From Treponema sp. (GTDB lineage Bacteria > Spirochaetota > Spirochaetia > Treponematales > Treponemataceae), in contig JAFXSM010000039.1 of NCBI GenBank assembly GCA_017525605.1, positions 21,641 through 85,640 of the forward strand: a DNA stretch of 64,000 nt, read 5' to 3'. The position numbers and the translations under genes are program-made. Every line of letters begins with the position of its first letter. Positions within the stretch are counted from its first letter, which is position 1. Under the pieces are notes generated by a model. It made no database searches. It worked only from the letters and a program-made list of their open reading frames with translations, and was not told the origin of the DNA. Positions 32,724 to 41,542 of this stretch are shown piece by piece.

Positions 32724-34868
32724 CTATTTCGCTATCAGAATCACGATTGAGCTTGACGGAAGAACGTATTTCTCCTGCGACGTAAGCTCCTCCGCATTCT
32801 CGTCGGAAAGCGCGCTGTCCGCATCCGCCACCGACGTGTCCACAAGCCTGTACCACTTTCGCATGTCCGAGTTATCGTCGTAGCTCGGTTGCGGAATCGT
32901 CACAGTCAGGTCGTAGATGTTCATGCTGAACGCGATGTAAAAATCATTGTCCTCAAGTCCAAGCTCGTTCGCGTCGCCGATGCCGACTGCCCTTCCGCCC
33001 AAACGGAACGCAAGGAAGTTCTTCACTTTTCGCCAGTCCGGAACTCTGCCGTCAAAATCAAGCCAGGTGATGTCAGGAGGATTGTCGAATTTCGCTGACG
33101 AGACTCCGCCGAAAAATCTGTTCCGCTGGAAAACAGGATGCTTTTTTCGCATTTCGATAAGCCTCTGCGTGAATTCGAGAATCTTGGCGTTGCTTTCCAC
33201 GTTTTCCCAGTTGAACCATGAAATCTCGTTGTCCTGGCAGTACGAGTTGTTGTTTCCGTTCTGCGTCCTCATAACTTCGTCGCCCGAAACAATCATCGGC
33301 GTTCCCTGCGAGACGAGAAGCGTCGTGAGGAAATTCCGCACCTGCTGGCATCTGATTTTGTTGATTTTCGGATTCAGGACGATTCCTTCGAATCCGTAGT
33401 TGTAGCTGTTGTTGTTGTCGCTGCCGTCCCTGTTTTCCTCGCCGTTCTGCTCGTTGTGCTTGTTGTTGAACGAAACGAGGTCGTTGAGCGTGAATCCGTC
33501 GTGCGCGGTTATGAAATTGATTGAATTCGTCGGGTTGCGTCCCGAAATCGAGAACAAGTCGGACGAGCCGGAAATTCTCGTTGCCGCCTCTGTCGCAAGG
33601 TTTTCGTCGCCGCGGATGAATCTTCTGATTCCGTCCCTGTAATGGTCGTTCCATTCGCACCAGCGGTTCAAAGTTCCGCCCGGAAATCCGCCGATTTGGT
33701 ATGCGCCAGCGCAGTCCCACGGCTCGGCGATGATTTTCGTGCTTCGGAGAACAGGATCTTCCGAAATGCGCGTCGTGAGGGGGCTGTTTCCCTGAGGGAA
33801 TCCCTTTTCGTCGCGCGTCAGCTCGGAAGCAAGGTCGAATCGGAAGCCGTCAACGTGCATCTCAAGCACCCAATAACGGAGGCAGTTTATTATGAAATCC
33901 GAGACCACAGGATGATTTGCGTTCACCGCATTTCCGCAGCCCGAGAAATTCATGTAATACTCTTTGTGGTCGTTCACGAGATGATAGAAGATTGAATTGT
34001 CGAATCCCCTGAAATTGAGCGTGACTCCGTTCTCGTTGCCTTCAGCCGTGTGGTTGAACACAACGTCTAAGATCACTTCGATTCCTGCCTCGTGGAGTTT
34101 CTTCACCATGTATTTGAATTCTTTGACGGCACCGCCCGGAGTTTTGTCGAATGCAAACGACGTTTTCGGCGCAAAATATCCGATTGTTGAATATCCCCAG
34201 TAATTCGTGAGCCTCGTGCCGGTCATCGGATTCGTGTTGCCGTTCTCATAGTCGTCAAATTCCATCAGCGGAAGAAATTCAACCGCAGTGATTCCGAGCT
34301 TCTGCAAATACGGAATTTTCTCCGTGAATCCAAGATACGTTCCCGGATGCTCGACTTTTGACGAAGGAGACGCTGTGAATCCTTTCAGATGCGTCTCATA
34401 GATGATTGTGTTGTTGAGCGGAATGTTGAGCTGCCTGTCGTTTTCCCAGTCGAAATCCGAATCGTCGATTACGACATTCTTCGGAAAACTCTTCATGTCG
34501 ATTTCCAGCCCTGGTTTCATGTTCTTGAACACGGAGCCGTTCGAAAATGATTTTGCTTTCGGGTCGAAAAGATATTTCGTCGCGTCGAATCTGTGACCGT
34601 GCGACGGATTGTAAGGCCCGTCCGCCCGATAAAGATACAGCGCACCCGGCTTTAGACCTTCCACAAACACGTGCCAGATGTCGCCTGTCCTGTTTTTTTC
34701 GGAATCAAGCTCAATCGTCTGATACGGGTTGTCGGAATCCTCTTTTTCAAAAAGTTCCAAAAAAATCTTCGTGGCATTTCTGCTGAACACAGAAAAATTC
34801 ACGCCTTTAGAAGTAACGAACGTTCCTTCCTCAAGCGGTTTTCCCGTTAAAATCCGTAATGAATCCAT
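32724..34868 (-). CDS. glgX: Glycogen debranching enzyme (isoamylase type)
   Basis: The 714-residue protein hydrolyses alpha-1,6 branches left by phosphorylase. It has an N-terminal carbohydrate-binding module 48 (GKPLEEGTFVTSKGVNFSVF; YLYRADGPYNPSHGHRFD), then a GH13 TIM barrel with DVVFNHTAEG, DGFRFDLASEL (nucleophile Asp), IAEPWD (acid/base Glu) and FITAHDGFT (transition-state His-Asp). The C-terminal beta domain is complete. The -10 box TAAAAT is seven bases from the ATG, so the glgX-glgP mRNA is probably leaderless. Before the insertion described below, this gene probably lay directly downstream of the ABC-transporter ATPase gene. Confidence 0.93.
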   Translation of the reverse strand: MDSLRILTGKPLEEGTFVTSKGVNFSVFSRNATKIFLELFEKEDSDNPYQTIELDSEKNRTGDIWHVFVEGLKPGALYLYRADGPYNPSHGHRFDATKYLFDPKAKSFSNGSVFKNMKPGLEIDMKSFPKNVVIDDSDFDWENDRQLNIPLNNTIIYETHLKGFTASPSSKVEHPGTYLGFTEKIPYLQKLGITAVEFLPLMEFDDYENGNTNPMTGTRLTNYWGYSTIGYFAPKTSFAFDKTPGGAVKEFKYMVKKLHEAGIEVILDVVFNHTAEGNENGVTLNFRGFDNSIFYHLVNDHKEYYMNFSGCGNAVNANHPVVSDFIINCLRYWVLEMHVDGFRFDLASELTRDEKGFPQGNSPLTTRISEDPVLRSTKIIAEPWDCAGAYQIGGFPGGTLNRWCEWNDHYRDGIRRFIRGDENLATEAATRISGSSDLFSISGRNPTNSINFITAHDGFTLNDLVSFNNKHNEQNGEENRDGSDNNNSYNYGFEGIVLNPKINKIRCQQVRNFLTTLLVSQGTPMIVSGDEVMRTQNGNNNSYCQDNEISWFNWENVESNAKILEFTQRLIEMRKKHPVFQRNRFFGGVSSAKFDNPPDITWLDFDGRVPDWRKVKNFLAFRLGGRAVGIGDANELGLEDNDFYIAFSMNIYDLTVTIPQPSYDDNSDMRKWYRLVDTSVADADSALSDENAEELTSQEKYVLPSSSIVILIAK

Positions 34869-34875
34869 AAAGATT

Positions 34876-34904
34876 ATTTTATCATGGAATTTTGCACTTC
34901 ACAA
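34876..34904 (-). promoter_or_regulatory. Promoter of glgX-glgP (leaderless arrangement)
   Basis: On the minus strand TTGTGA (34899-34904), a 17-bp spacer and TAAAAT (34876-34881) form a good promoter with only seven bases to the ATG at 34868. No ribosome site lies between. The -35 box overlaps a stop codon that would have ended the ancestral ABC ATPase gene (see the direct repeat at 34921). Confidence 0.6.
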
Positions 34905-34920
34905 AGAGAATTCAAAATCA

Positions 34921-34970
34921 TAACCGACTTTTATAATCTCCCCGGTTTTCAGCGCGGAAGCCTTCAGCGA
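34921..34970. repeat. Left 50-bp direct repeat (copy of the 3' end of the ABC ATPase gene)
   Basis: These 50 bp match 37703-37752, inside the 3' end of the ABC ATPase gene, at 49 of 50 positions and in the same orientation. Read in the ATPase frame, the copy continues past its end as VGYDFEFSL and a stop, an alternative C-terminus. The two repeats bracket the C10 protease and the lipoprotein gene, as att-type sites bracket an element inserted into a gene's 3' end. Confidence 0.8.
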
Positions 34971-34997
34971 ATTTGTTTAGTCGAATCTGCTTGTTTG

Positions 34998-35032
34998 TAA
35001 AATCATCTTAATTTTAAACTTTTAAGTCGGAA
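34998..35032 (+). repeat. Copy A of a ~36-bp leader repeat upstream of the C10 protease
   Basis: The sequence beginning TAAAATCATCTTAA and ending AAGTCGGAA recurs at 46788-46822 (copy B) and, more diverged, at 44658-44693 (copy C). Similarity between A and B continues through the ribosome site into the signal-peptide codons of the protease gene. Confidence 0.65.
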
Positions 35033-35090
35033 TCCTCCTAAAAAACGATGTTAATATATAGATAATTCAATAAAGTTTTAGGAGAAAAAA

Positions 35091-36971
35091 GTGAGGAAAT
35101 CTTTTATCAAAAAAGTTTTTAAAACAGCAGTTGTGGCAGTCACTTTAAGCTTTGCTTGGGGCTTAGGTGGATGCTCAAACTCAATTGATGTATGTGACGC
35201 ATCTACATCAGACTCGTCTAATAGCCAATTAGCGGTTCTTGAGGAAAAAAAAGAAGAATTAGCACTTTATGCTATGAACGGACAGTTCATAGCGAGTGAA
35301 AGTGAACTTGAAGGTAGTGTCAGGGCATTTATCTCTAATTCTGATTCAAATTCATCATCGTCACGTTCTTTAATGTCAAGTTCAGAAATATCCAAAGTAA
35401 AAATGGATTCCATTGCAATCGCTACTACTAGTGCTAATAGCGCAAGAACTGTTGTTGAAGACTTTTCTGAAGAAATACCTATTTACTATTATGAAATCAC
35501 TATCGGTGACAGAACTGATGTTGTCATTGCAACACCTGATAGGCGTGTTGGAAATATCTTGGCGTATATTGAAGATTGTTCTGTTGAGAATCTTGCTGAT
35601 GATGCAGATTCTCCTGTTTCTGTTTTTTTTGACAATCTTTCTGGTTATGTGCAGGCTATCGCAGATTTGTGGAATAACGAATTGACAGATTCTTATTTGG
35701 AATCTGTTCGTTCTGCTGCAGAATCTGTTGTAAAATCAGGTGAGTATACATATTCTGATTGGGTTTATAATGGCGGAAATGAAAAGTGTGTTATACCATC
35801 CTGTATTTCAAAATATACCGGGCAAAGCACTTTTTTAGATATTGGAAATTGTAACCTAAACTACACGTTGCATGGTTGTGGAGCAACATCTGCAATGCAA
35901 ATTCAATGTTTTCATAAGCATCCAAAACGGATAACAGTTGATACAGTTGACTTTGATGGAACTAATTATAATGGTAGCCTAATTTGGTCAAATTATTCTG
36001 ATGAAAATATGAAATGGCTTAATACAGAAGAATCAACTATTGGGTCTAATTGGGCTAATGCGAAAATAAAATACTACAATAAGGGTGCGGCGGATGTCTT
36101 TGCTGAAGAATTTGATTATTTTCGCGAAAACTATGAAAGCATTTCAATGACAGATTTGAAAAACCGTTACGAAGTTTTAAAAAATCAAGAATCATCTAAA
36201 GTTCAAGCAGCAACAGCTACATGGAATAAAAACAAGAATATATTGTTCTATTGGATTAGCAAAAGTGAACTTGAAGGACGCTACAATACATATTCGCGAC
36301 TTAGAAACAAAGCTAATACATCCGTAGCAAATATGGAGAAATTTTTTGTTGATAATGTTAAAAAATCAGAAAAAAAAGTTGCCGAAACGTCGACAATTGT
36401 GGATGTCAATTTTTATAAGGGGATATGTGCATTATTTTATCAAACAATGATTGGTTGTAAATCTGTACCGAACTATGATTCCTCTGGAAATAATGAAAGT
36501 ACAAGCACTTATTCTGCTGATTGCATTTCATACATGAAAAGTGTTGGATTCTCTATGGAAGATGAATGTGATTATTCGTATTCTAAAGTAAAACAATCGA
36601 TAGATAATGGGTGTCCTTTGATTGTTACAGGACATACAGGTGAATATGAAAACGAGAAAGGTGAGATAACTCATAGTGGACATAGTTGGATTATTGATGG
36701 TTACGCAAATTTGTCATGTACTGCAAAGAATACATCGACAAAAGAGTCTATGAGTCTTACTGCTGATTATGTTCATTGCAATTGGGGGTGGAATGGTATT
36801 AGGCATGGATTTTATCTAAGTGGTGTTTTCGATTCCAGAGAAAATCCTCTTTATACGGGCTCTTATGATTCTGCAAAGCAAAGAAGTGTCTGCTTTGGAG
36901 AAGAGAGCAATAAATCTGGATATTTTCAGCATTATGTGAAAATCGTTCCAAATATAAAGCCAAGCAATTAA
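35091..36971 (+). CDS. C10 (streptopain-like) cysteine protease, lipoprotein
   Basis: The 626-residue protein starts at GTG with AGGAG upstream. It has a signal peptide and lipobox (FAWGLGGC, Cys about residue 28), then an N-terminal propeptide-like region (about 30-200; 'EEKKEELALYAMNGQF'). The peptidase C10 domain follows. HGCGATSAMQI holds the nucleophile Cys263, GHSWIIDGYANL the catalytic His531, and HCNWGWNGIRHGFYL the conserved Trp region. A coiled insertion separates the two halves. It should be exported and degrade host or microbial proteins. The gene is AT-rich with codon use unlike its neighbours. With the next gene it forms a cassette flanked by 50-bp direct repeats, suggesting acquisition. 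Confidence 0.88.
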   Translation: MRKSFIKKVFKTAVVAVTLSFAWGLGGCSNSIDVCDASTSDSSNSQLAVLEEKKEELALYAMNGQFIASESELEGSVRAFISNSDSNSSSSRSLMSSSEISKVKMDSIAIATTSANSARTVVEDFSEEIPIYYYEITIGDRTDVVIATPDRRVGNILAYIEDCSVENLADDADSPVSVFFDNLSGYVQAIADLWNNELTDSYLESVRSAAESVVKSGEYTYSDWVYNGGNEKCVIPSCISKYTGQSTFLDIGNCNLNYTLHGCGATSAMQIQCFHKHPKRITVDTVDFDGTNYNGSLIWSNYSDENMKWLNTEESTIGSNWANAKIKYYNKGAADVFAEEFDYFRENYESISMTDLKNRYEVLKNQESSKVQAATATWNKNKNILFYWISKSELEGRYNTYSRLRNKANTSVANMEKFFVDNVKKSEKKVAETSTIVDVNFYKGICALFYQTMIGCKSVPNYDSSGNNESTSTYSADCISYMKSVGFSMEDECDYSYSKVKQSIDNGCPLIVTGHTGEYENEKGEITHSGHSWIIDGYANLSCTAKNTSTKESMSLTADYVHCNWGWNGIRHGFYLSGVFDSRENPLYTGSYDSAKQRSVCFGEESNKSGYFQHYVKIVPNIKPSN

Positions 36972-36986
36972 CATAGGTGCAATAAA

Positions 36987-37613
36987 ATGAAAAAAATCAT
37001 TTACTTTATTTTTGCATTCCTTATGTCGTTTTCTCTGTTTTCGTGTTCTGACGATGAGGACATTTCCGAAATAAAAAAAGATGCAAAAGCGGATTTTCTT
37101 TCGTTTTCAGATTCATGGAAAGAGCCTTCTAAATATTCGTTTTCATATTCGTATACTGGAAACGGCTTTCTGTCTGACACTGCGAAGTCTCATGGAAGCC
37201 TGTCTGTTACGCGGAATGGAGATTCCGTCGTGCTGAGTGGCGATATAGCGGAGTCGCTCCAATCTTGGTATGACGATGAAAAGAAATGGATTGACGACTG
37301 GCATTCTGAATCCGAAACTTCCACGGATGAATTATATTTGGACGACATTGCGGAATTGGACAGCCTTTACGCGTCTAAAAAAAGCGAATGTTGCGTGCTT
37401 TCGATTTCGGAAATGTTGGAACTTCTGAATAACAGTTGGAATGATGTTTCGAGTTCCGCTGACGAAAATACGGATTTCAATGTTCAATATTCTGTGTCGG
37501 GAAATGTGAAATATCCGTCATTTGTGGAATGCCCTGATTGGACGAAAAAATACGGCGGAACTGCCGAGAGTGGCTTCCGCATAGAAATCACCGAATTTTC
37601 AGTGACGGAATAG
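36987..37613 (+). CDS. DUF6174-like lipoprotein next to the C10 protease
   Basis: The 208-residue protein has a signal peptide with lipobox (SFSLFSC). The mature part begins with an acidic stretch, then 'WKEPSKYSFSYSYTGNG', 'GSLSVTRNGDSVVLSG' and near the end NVQYSVSGNVKYPSF, with the final GFRIEITEFSV strand. This layout (Tyr-rich strand, 'v-V-nG' strand, late 'Y-GNVKYP' segment) resembles the DUF6174 lipoprotein family. It starts 16 bp after the protease. By analogy with streptopain and its inhibitor Spi, it could inhibit or chaperone the protease, but no sequence similarity to Spi is seen. A decayed paralogue is at 46967. Confidence 0.7.
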   Translation: MKKIIYFIFAFLMSFSLFSCSDDEDISEIKKDAKADFLSFSDSWKEPSKYSFSYSYTGNGFLSDTAKSHGSLSVTRNGDSVVLSGDIAESLQSWYDDEKKWIDDWHSESETSTDELYLDDIAELDSLYASKKSECCVLSISEMLELLNNSWNDVSSSADENTDFNVQYSVSGNVKYPSFVECPDWTKKYGGTAESGFRIEITEFSVTE

Positions 37614-37614
37614 C

Positions 37615-37651
37615 AAAACATGTCTGCACTTCACAATGCAGACATGTTTTT
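37615..37651 (+). terminator. Terminator of the protease/lipoprotein cassette
   Basis: AAAACATGTCTGCA (37615-37628) pairs with TGCAGACATGTTTT (37637-37650), with T bases following. A run of A at the other end may let it also serve the ABC ATPase gene on the minus strand. Confidence 0.8.
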
Positions 37652-37674
37652 CGCTAGTCGCTTTCCTTTGTCTT

Positions 37675-38697
37675 TTATTCAGTGACACTGCGAAATTCTT
37701 GGTAACCGACTTTTATAATCTCCCCGGTTTTCAGCGCGGAAGCTTTCAGCGAGTCCAAATCAACGTAGATGTCCTGATTTTCGCTTCTGATGACGAGCCT
37801 TGTTCTTGCGCCCAAGAATTCCTGCATCACGATTTCGCCTGAAAGTTGTCCGCATTCGCCTGTTTTTGAATCGTTTTCTTCTATTAAAAAGAACCATTCC
37901 GGGCGAATCAGAATCGTCTTGCCGTTCTTTTCGATGAAATTCGCCTTGCCCACGAAATCCGCGACGAATCTGTTTTTCGGCTCGAAATAAATGCTCTTTG
38001 GCGAGCCGAATTGCTGCAGCGTCCCCTCGTTCATCACCGAGATTTTGTCGGAGAGCGAAAGAGCTTCGTCTTGGTCGTGCGTGACGTAGATTGTCGTTAT
38101 GCCGAGTTTCTGCTGAATCTCCTTCAGCTCAAGCCTTAATGACTCCCTTAGTTTCGTGTCGAGGGAGGAGAGAGGTTCGTCCATCAGAAGAATCTTCGGC
38201 TTTAAAATGACGGCGCGTGCGAGTGCGACCCTCTGCTGCTGACCGCCGGAAAGTTCGTTCGGGTATCTTTTCAACAAATCCTGGATTCCGAGTTTTTCTG
38301 AAATTTCGGTTACGGATTCCTCAAAATTTTCTGTGTGTGAAGAATTTTCATTTCGATTGATGAAAGGCAAACGCCACTTTCTTTTTATTTTCAGGCCGTA
38401 TTCGATGTTCTGGCGGACGGAAAGGTGAGGAAAGAGGGCGTAGTCCTGAAAAACCATTCCTACCGAACGTTTGTTAGGTTCTGTTTTTGCCTGGTCTTTT
38501 CCGTCAATCAGGATTTTTCCAGACGCGGGGTGAAGAAAACCCGAGATGAGCCGCAGAAGTGTCGTTTTTCCGCAGCCGGATGAACCCAATAGCGTAGTGA
38601 AGCTTCCGTTTTCCACCGAAAGCGAAAAATCTTTTATAACGGGCGTATTCTTGTATGAAAAATTCACCCTGTCGATTTCCAAAACTGTTCCGCCCAT
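37675..38697 (-). CDS. ABC transporter ATP-binding protein, Fe3+/phosphonate (FbpC/PhnT) type
   Basis: The 340-residue ATPase has Walker A LLGSSGCGKTTLLRLISG (about 35-52), Q-loop MVFQDYALFPH, signature LSGGQQQRVALARA, Walker B ILLMDEPLSSLD, and the H-loop VTHDQDEAL. A C-terminal TOBE-like regulatory domain follows. The ATG at 38697 is preferred over an upstream in-frame start because it begins at the domain and has GGAGAAG upstream. It lies one base after the permease stop codon, so translation is coupled. Its last codons (EFRSVTE) lie beyond a 50-bp direct repeat: an alternative end exists on the far side of the protease cassette, so its C-terminus appears to have been replaced by the insertion. 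Confidence 0.92.
   Translation of the reverse strand: MGGTVLEIDRVNFSYKNTPVIKDFSLSVENGSFTTLLGSSGCGKTTLLRLISGFLHPASGKILIDGKDQAKTEPNKRSVGMVFQDYALFPHLSVRQNIEYGLKIKRKWRLPFINRNENSSHTENFEESVTEISEKLGIQDLLKRYPNELSGGQQQRVALARAVILKPKILLMDEPLSSLDTKLRESLRLELKEIQQKLGITTIYVTHDQDEALSLSDKISVMNEGTLQQFGSPKSIYFEPKNRFVADFVGKANFIEKNGKTILIRPEWFFLIEENDSKTGECGQLSGEIVMQEFLGARTRLVIRSENQDIYVDLDSLKASALKTGEIIKVGYQEFRSVTE
37703..37752. repeat. Right 50-bp direct repeat (inside the ABC ATPase gene)
   Basis: Partner of 34921-34970 with one mismatch. The repeat covers the codons just before the last seven of the ATPase gene and marks one boundary of the ~2.8-kb protease/lipoprotein cassette. Confidence 0.8.
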
Positions 38698-38698
38698 T

Positions 38699-40339
38699 CT
38701 ATTTTCTTCTCCTAAATGAAAATTCAAAAATACTTTTCGTTTTCCGAGGTGCTTTGTCTTCAATCTTTTTCAAAACCAGCTTTCCGAGTCCGATTACGGA
38801 AAATGTCAGGATTGTGAGGACGAGTGCGAGAGATGCGGCTTTTCCCCAAAATCCTTCTTCCGCCAGATTCAGGATTTTAATCGAGGCGAGCGGGGTTTTG
38901 AAGGACACGAGGAAAATCACCGCGCTCATTGTTCCGACTCCGCGGACGAAATCGTAGAGGAACGAGCTGAATATTCCGCCTTTCGAAATCGGAAGAAGCA
39001 CCGTGAAAAGAAGCTGAATCTTGTTCGCGCCGAGTGAGATTGCGCCGTCGTCCATCGTCGTCTTTATCTGCGAGAACACGGACGACATTATCCTGTACGA
39101 GAACGGCAGAAATCCGACCGAAATCGCGATTACAATCATCGCCGAGGAATTCCTGAAATTGAGCGCGATTGATGCAAGCGAGAACGCGAGCCCGAAAAGC
39201 GAGCCGGGAACTGCCGCGGGAATCTGAACGAGAACGTCGATTGCGCGTTTCATGCAGAGGTTCGTGCGCTGAACTATGAAAGACGAAAGGCACGCAATGA
39301 ATGTCGAAATCAATGCACCGCAAAGAGCGAACGAGACCGAATTTTTGAGTTCTGTTGAATATCGAAGCACATTCTTCATGTGTTCGAGTGTGAACGAAGT
39401 TTCGATTCCCCAGAGTTTCTGGAACGCGCCGAAGATTATCGCGACGAACTGAAGAATCACCGAAAGCGAGATGACAGCGCAGAACGCGGTGAGAAAAATC
39501 CGTGTGGCGAGCGAAGATTTCTTTGACGGAAGGAACTGTGTTTTTCCGCCGATTGTCGCGAATTTCGCCAAGTTGTTTTTCATCAATCGGTTCTGCAAAA
39601 CGAAAAGGATTATGCTCGGAACAAGAATCACAAGCCCGATTGCGGCAGATTTGCCTGCGTTCATCCATCCTGTCAGCTGCGTGTAGATTTCCACAGCCAG
39701 CACTTTGAATCTTCCTGCCACAATCATCGGGTTTCCGAAATCCGAGAGAACCGAGACCGCAATGAACAGAAGCGCGGAGAGAATCCCCGAAAACGAAAGA
39801 GGAAGCGTTATCGTGAAGAAAATGCGGAGCCGCGACGCGCCCATTCCTCGCGCCGCCTGCTCGTAATTCGGATTGATTCCCTGCAAAGTCTGGACGCAAA
39901 TCATGTACGAAATCGGAAAGAAGCAGAGAACCTGAGAAATCAAAAGTCCCCAAAATCCGTAGAGCGACACATCGAGTCCAAGAATCGTTTTTGTGATGTA
40001 CCCCTGCCTTCCGAAAAGAAGGATGAACGACAAACCTCCCACAAATGGCGGTGTCACAAGATGCACAATCGGCACGAGCGAGAAAAACTTTGCGAAAGGA
40101 ATGTCGCCTTTTACGACTGCGTATGCGAATATGTAGCCGATGATGACGGAGAGAGTTGTGGATGAGACGCATTCAAGAGCGGTGTTGCGCATCGCTTCGT
40201 GCCAGACTTTTGAGAAAAGCACTTCTTTTATGTCGCCAGCAGTGACCGAAAGTGCCACGCAGACGAGCGGAAAAGCGATGCAGACTGCCGCATACAGAAC
40301 TGTCAATGTCCAGAAAAACGAAAGTGACTTTGATTTCAT
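38699..40339 (-). CDS. ABC transporter permease with two fused permease domains (FbpB type)
   Basis: The 546-residue protein contains about 12 predicted membrane helices and two coupling loops: EQAARGMGASRLRIFFTITL (about 160-180) and ISLGANKIQLLFTVLLPI (about 430-447). Fused permease domains are typical of Fe3+ (FbpB/SfuB) and some phosphonate and thiamine importers. It lies between the binding lipoprotein (18 bp upstream) and the ATPase (1 bp downstream), forming a complete importer operon on the minus strand. The substrate class is inferred from family resemblance; ferric iron is the likeliest, 2-aminoethylphosphonate an alternative. Confidence 0.9.
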   Translation of the reverse strand: MKSKSLSFFWTLTVLYAAVCIAFPLVCVALSVTAGDIKEVLFSKVWHEAMRNTALECVSSTTLSVIIGYIFAYAVVKGDIPFAKFFSLVPIVHLVTPPFVGGLSFILLFGRQGYITKTILGLDVSLYGFWGLLISQVLCFFPISYMICVQTLQGINPNYEQAARGMGASRLRIFFTITLPLSFSGILSALLFIAVSVLSDFGNPMIVAGRFKVLAVEIYTQLTGWMNAGKSAAIGLVILVPSIILFVLQNRLMKNNLAKFATIGGKTQFLPSKKSSLATRIFLTAFCAVISLSVILQFVAIIFGAFQKLWGIETSFTLEHMKNVLRYSTELKNSVSFALCGALISTFIACLSSFIVQRTNLCMKRAIDVLVQIPAAVPGSLFGLAFSLASIALNFRNSSAMIVIAISVGFLPFSYRIMSSVFSQIKTTMDDGAISLGANKIQLLFTVLLPISKGGIFSSFLYDFVRGVGTMSAVIFLVSFKTPLASIKILNLAEEGFWGKAASLALVLTILTFSVIGLGKLVLKKIEDKAPRKTKSIFEFSFRRRK

Positions 40340-40357
40340 CTGATTAAAACTGATTTT

Positions 40358-41383
40358 TTATTTTACTTCCTGTGCCCATTTTGAAAGAACAGCGTCCTTT
40401 TCTTTTGCGGCACGGGCAGTATCATATTCAATCAAATCGATTTCGGAAAGCGGGACAGAGCCTTCCGCACCTTTCGCGTCAGGATTCACAGGAAGAGTGA
40501 AGTCGATTGAGCTCATGAGTTCCTGCGCTTCCTTTGAGAGCATGAAATCGACGAATTTCTTTGCGGCATCGAGATTTTTCGTGTTCTTCATTATCGAGAT
40601 GCAGTCAACGTCGCCCACAGACTGCGGAGGTGCAATCGCAACAACGTCGAATCCGTCTGCCTTGTACTTTGCGAGCGCGTGGATGTACGAGACTCCGAGC
40701 GCGTATTCTCCCGTTCCGATGAGCTTTGCCGGCGCAGAACCAGAATCCGGGAACTGCCCCACGAGCGGAATCAGAGATTCAAGATATTCCCAGCCCTTTT
40801 CTTCGCCGAGACGCTGGAGCTGGTCCTGAACGAAAAGATACGCTGTCGAAGACGCAACCGGATTTGTGAGGACGATTTCGCCTTTGAAAGCTGGGTTTGC
40901 AAGGTCTTCCCAAGTCTTCGGCATTTCGGTTCCAGGGAATTTCTCCTCAAATCTCTTTTTGTTCACTCCGATTCCAAGAGAAAGCACGCAGAAACCAGTA
41001 TATGTGTCGTCCTTTGATTTTGCGAACTGCGGAACGTTTTCTGCAAGCGGGGATTTGTATTGTTCGAGCGCGCCTTTTTCGTTCGCCTGAATGTGGTAGT
41101 TCGTTGCGCCGCCGAGGAGAATGTCTGCCTGAGGATTGTCCTTTTCGGCGATGACCCTGTTCACAAGCTCGCCAGTGGAAGCGCGGAGGAATGTCGCCGG
41201 AATGCCGGTCTTTTCCGTGAAGAGTTTGCAAAGAGCTTCGGTCTCTTCTTCGTGGATTATCGAATAGATTTTGACTTCCTGTTTTGCTTCTTTTTTCTCG
41301 TTCTTTTCGTTGCAGCCGAGCAGTGCCAGTGCCGCAACCGAAACAAGCGCGATGCCGAGCGTATTTTTCATTGTCTTTTTCAT
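40358..41383 (-). CDS. Substrate-binding lipoprotein, Fe3+/phosphonate type
   Basis: The 341-residue protein has a signal peptide and lipobox (VAALALLGC, Cys about residue 24) followed by a type 2 periplasmic-binding fold of the FbpA/AfuA group. Typical segments are KIYSIIHEEETEALCKLFTE, ADILLGGATNYHIQ (the FbpA-like 'ADVFxGG' region), 'NPVASSTAYLFVQDQL' and 'DVDCISIMKNTKNLDAAKKF'. The paired tyrosines that clamp Fe3+ in FbpA are not clearly identifiable, so ligand identity stays open. The ATG at 41383 has AGGAG upstream; an earlier in-frame ATG adds 19 non-signal residues and is rejected. First gene of the importer operon. Confidence 0.9.
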   Translation of the reverse strand: MKKTMKNTLGIALVSVAALALLGCNEKNEKKEAKQEVKIYSIIHEEETEALCKLFTEKTGIPATFLRASTGELVNRVIAEKDNPQADILLGGATNYHIQANEKGALEQYKSPLAENVPQFAKSKDDTYTGFCVLSLGIGVNKKRFEEKFPGTEMPKTWEDLANPAFKGEIVLTNPVASSTAYLFVQDQLQRLGEEKGWEYLESLIPLVGQFPDSGSAPAKLIGTGEYALGVSYIHALAKYKADGFDVVAIAPPQSVGDVDCISIMKNTKNLDAAKKFVDFMLSKEAQELMSSIDFTLPVNPDAKGAEGSVPLSEIDLIEYDTARAAKEKDAVLSKWAQEVK

Positions 41384-41542
41384 ATCTGAAACTCCTGTTT
41401 TTTGAATGTGAGAATAAAAATAATTATTGTCTGGTATCATTTATAGATTCATCTTTCTGCAATTTAAATAATACCAGTTTCTCCGTTTTTGGAAGGCGGA
41501 TTTTGTGGTATTGTTCTTCAATCACAAATTAAGGAGAACAAA

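Noticed and set aside
38877..40172. 431-codon frame on the minus strand overlapping the permease gene
   Set aside because: It is an out-of-frame shadow of the fused permease, with no domain and Arg/His-rich composition; the permease has clear membrane helices and coupling loops.
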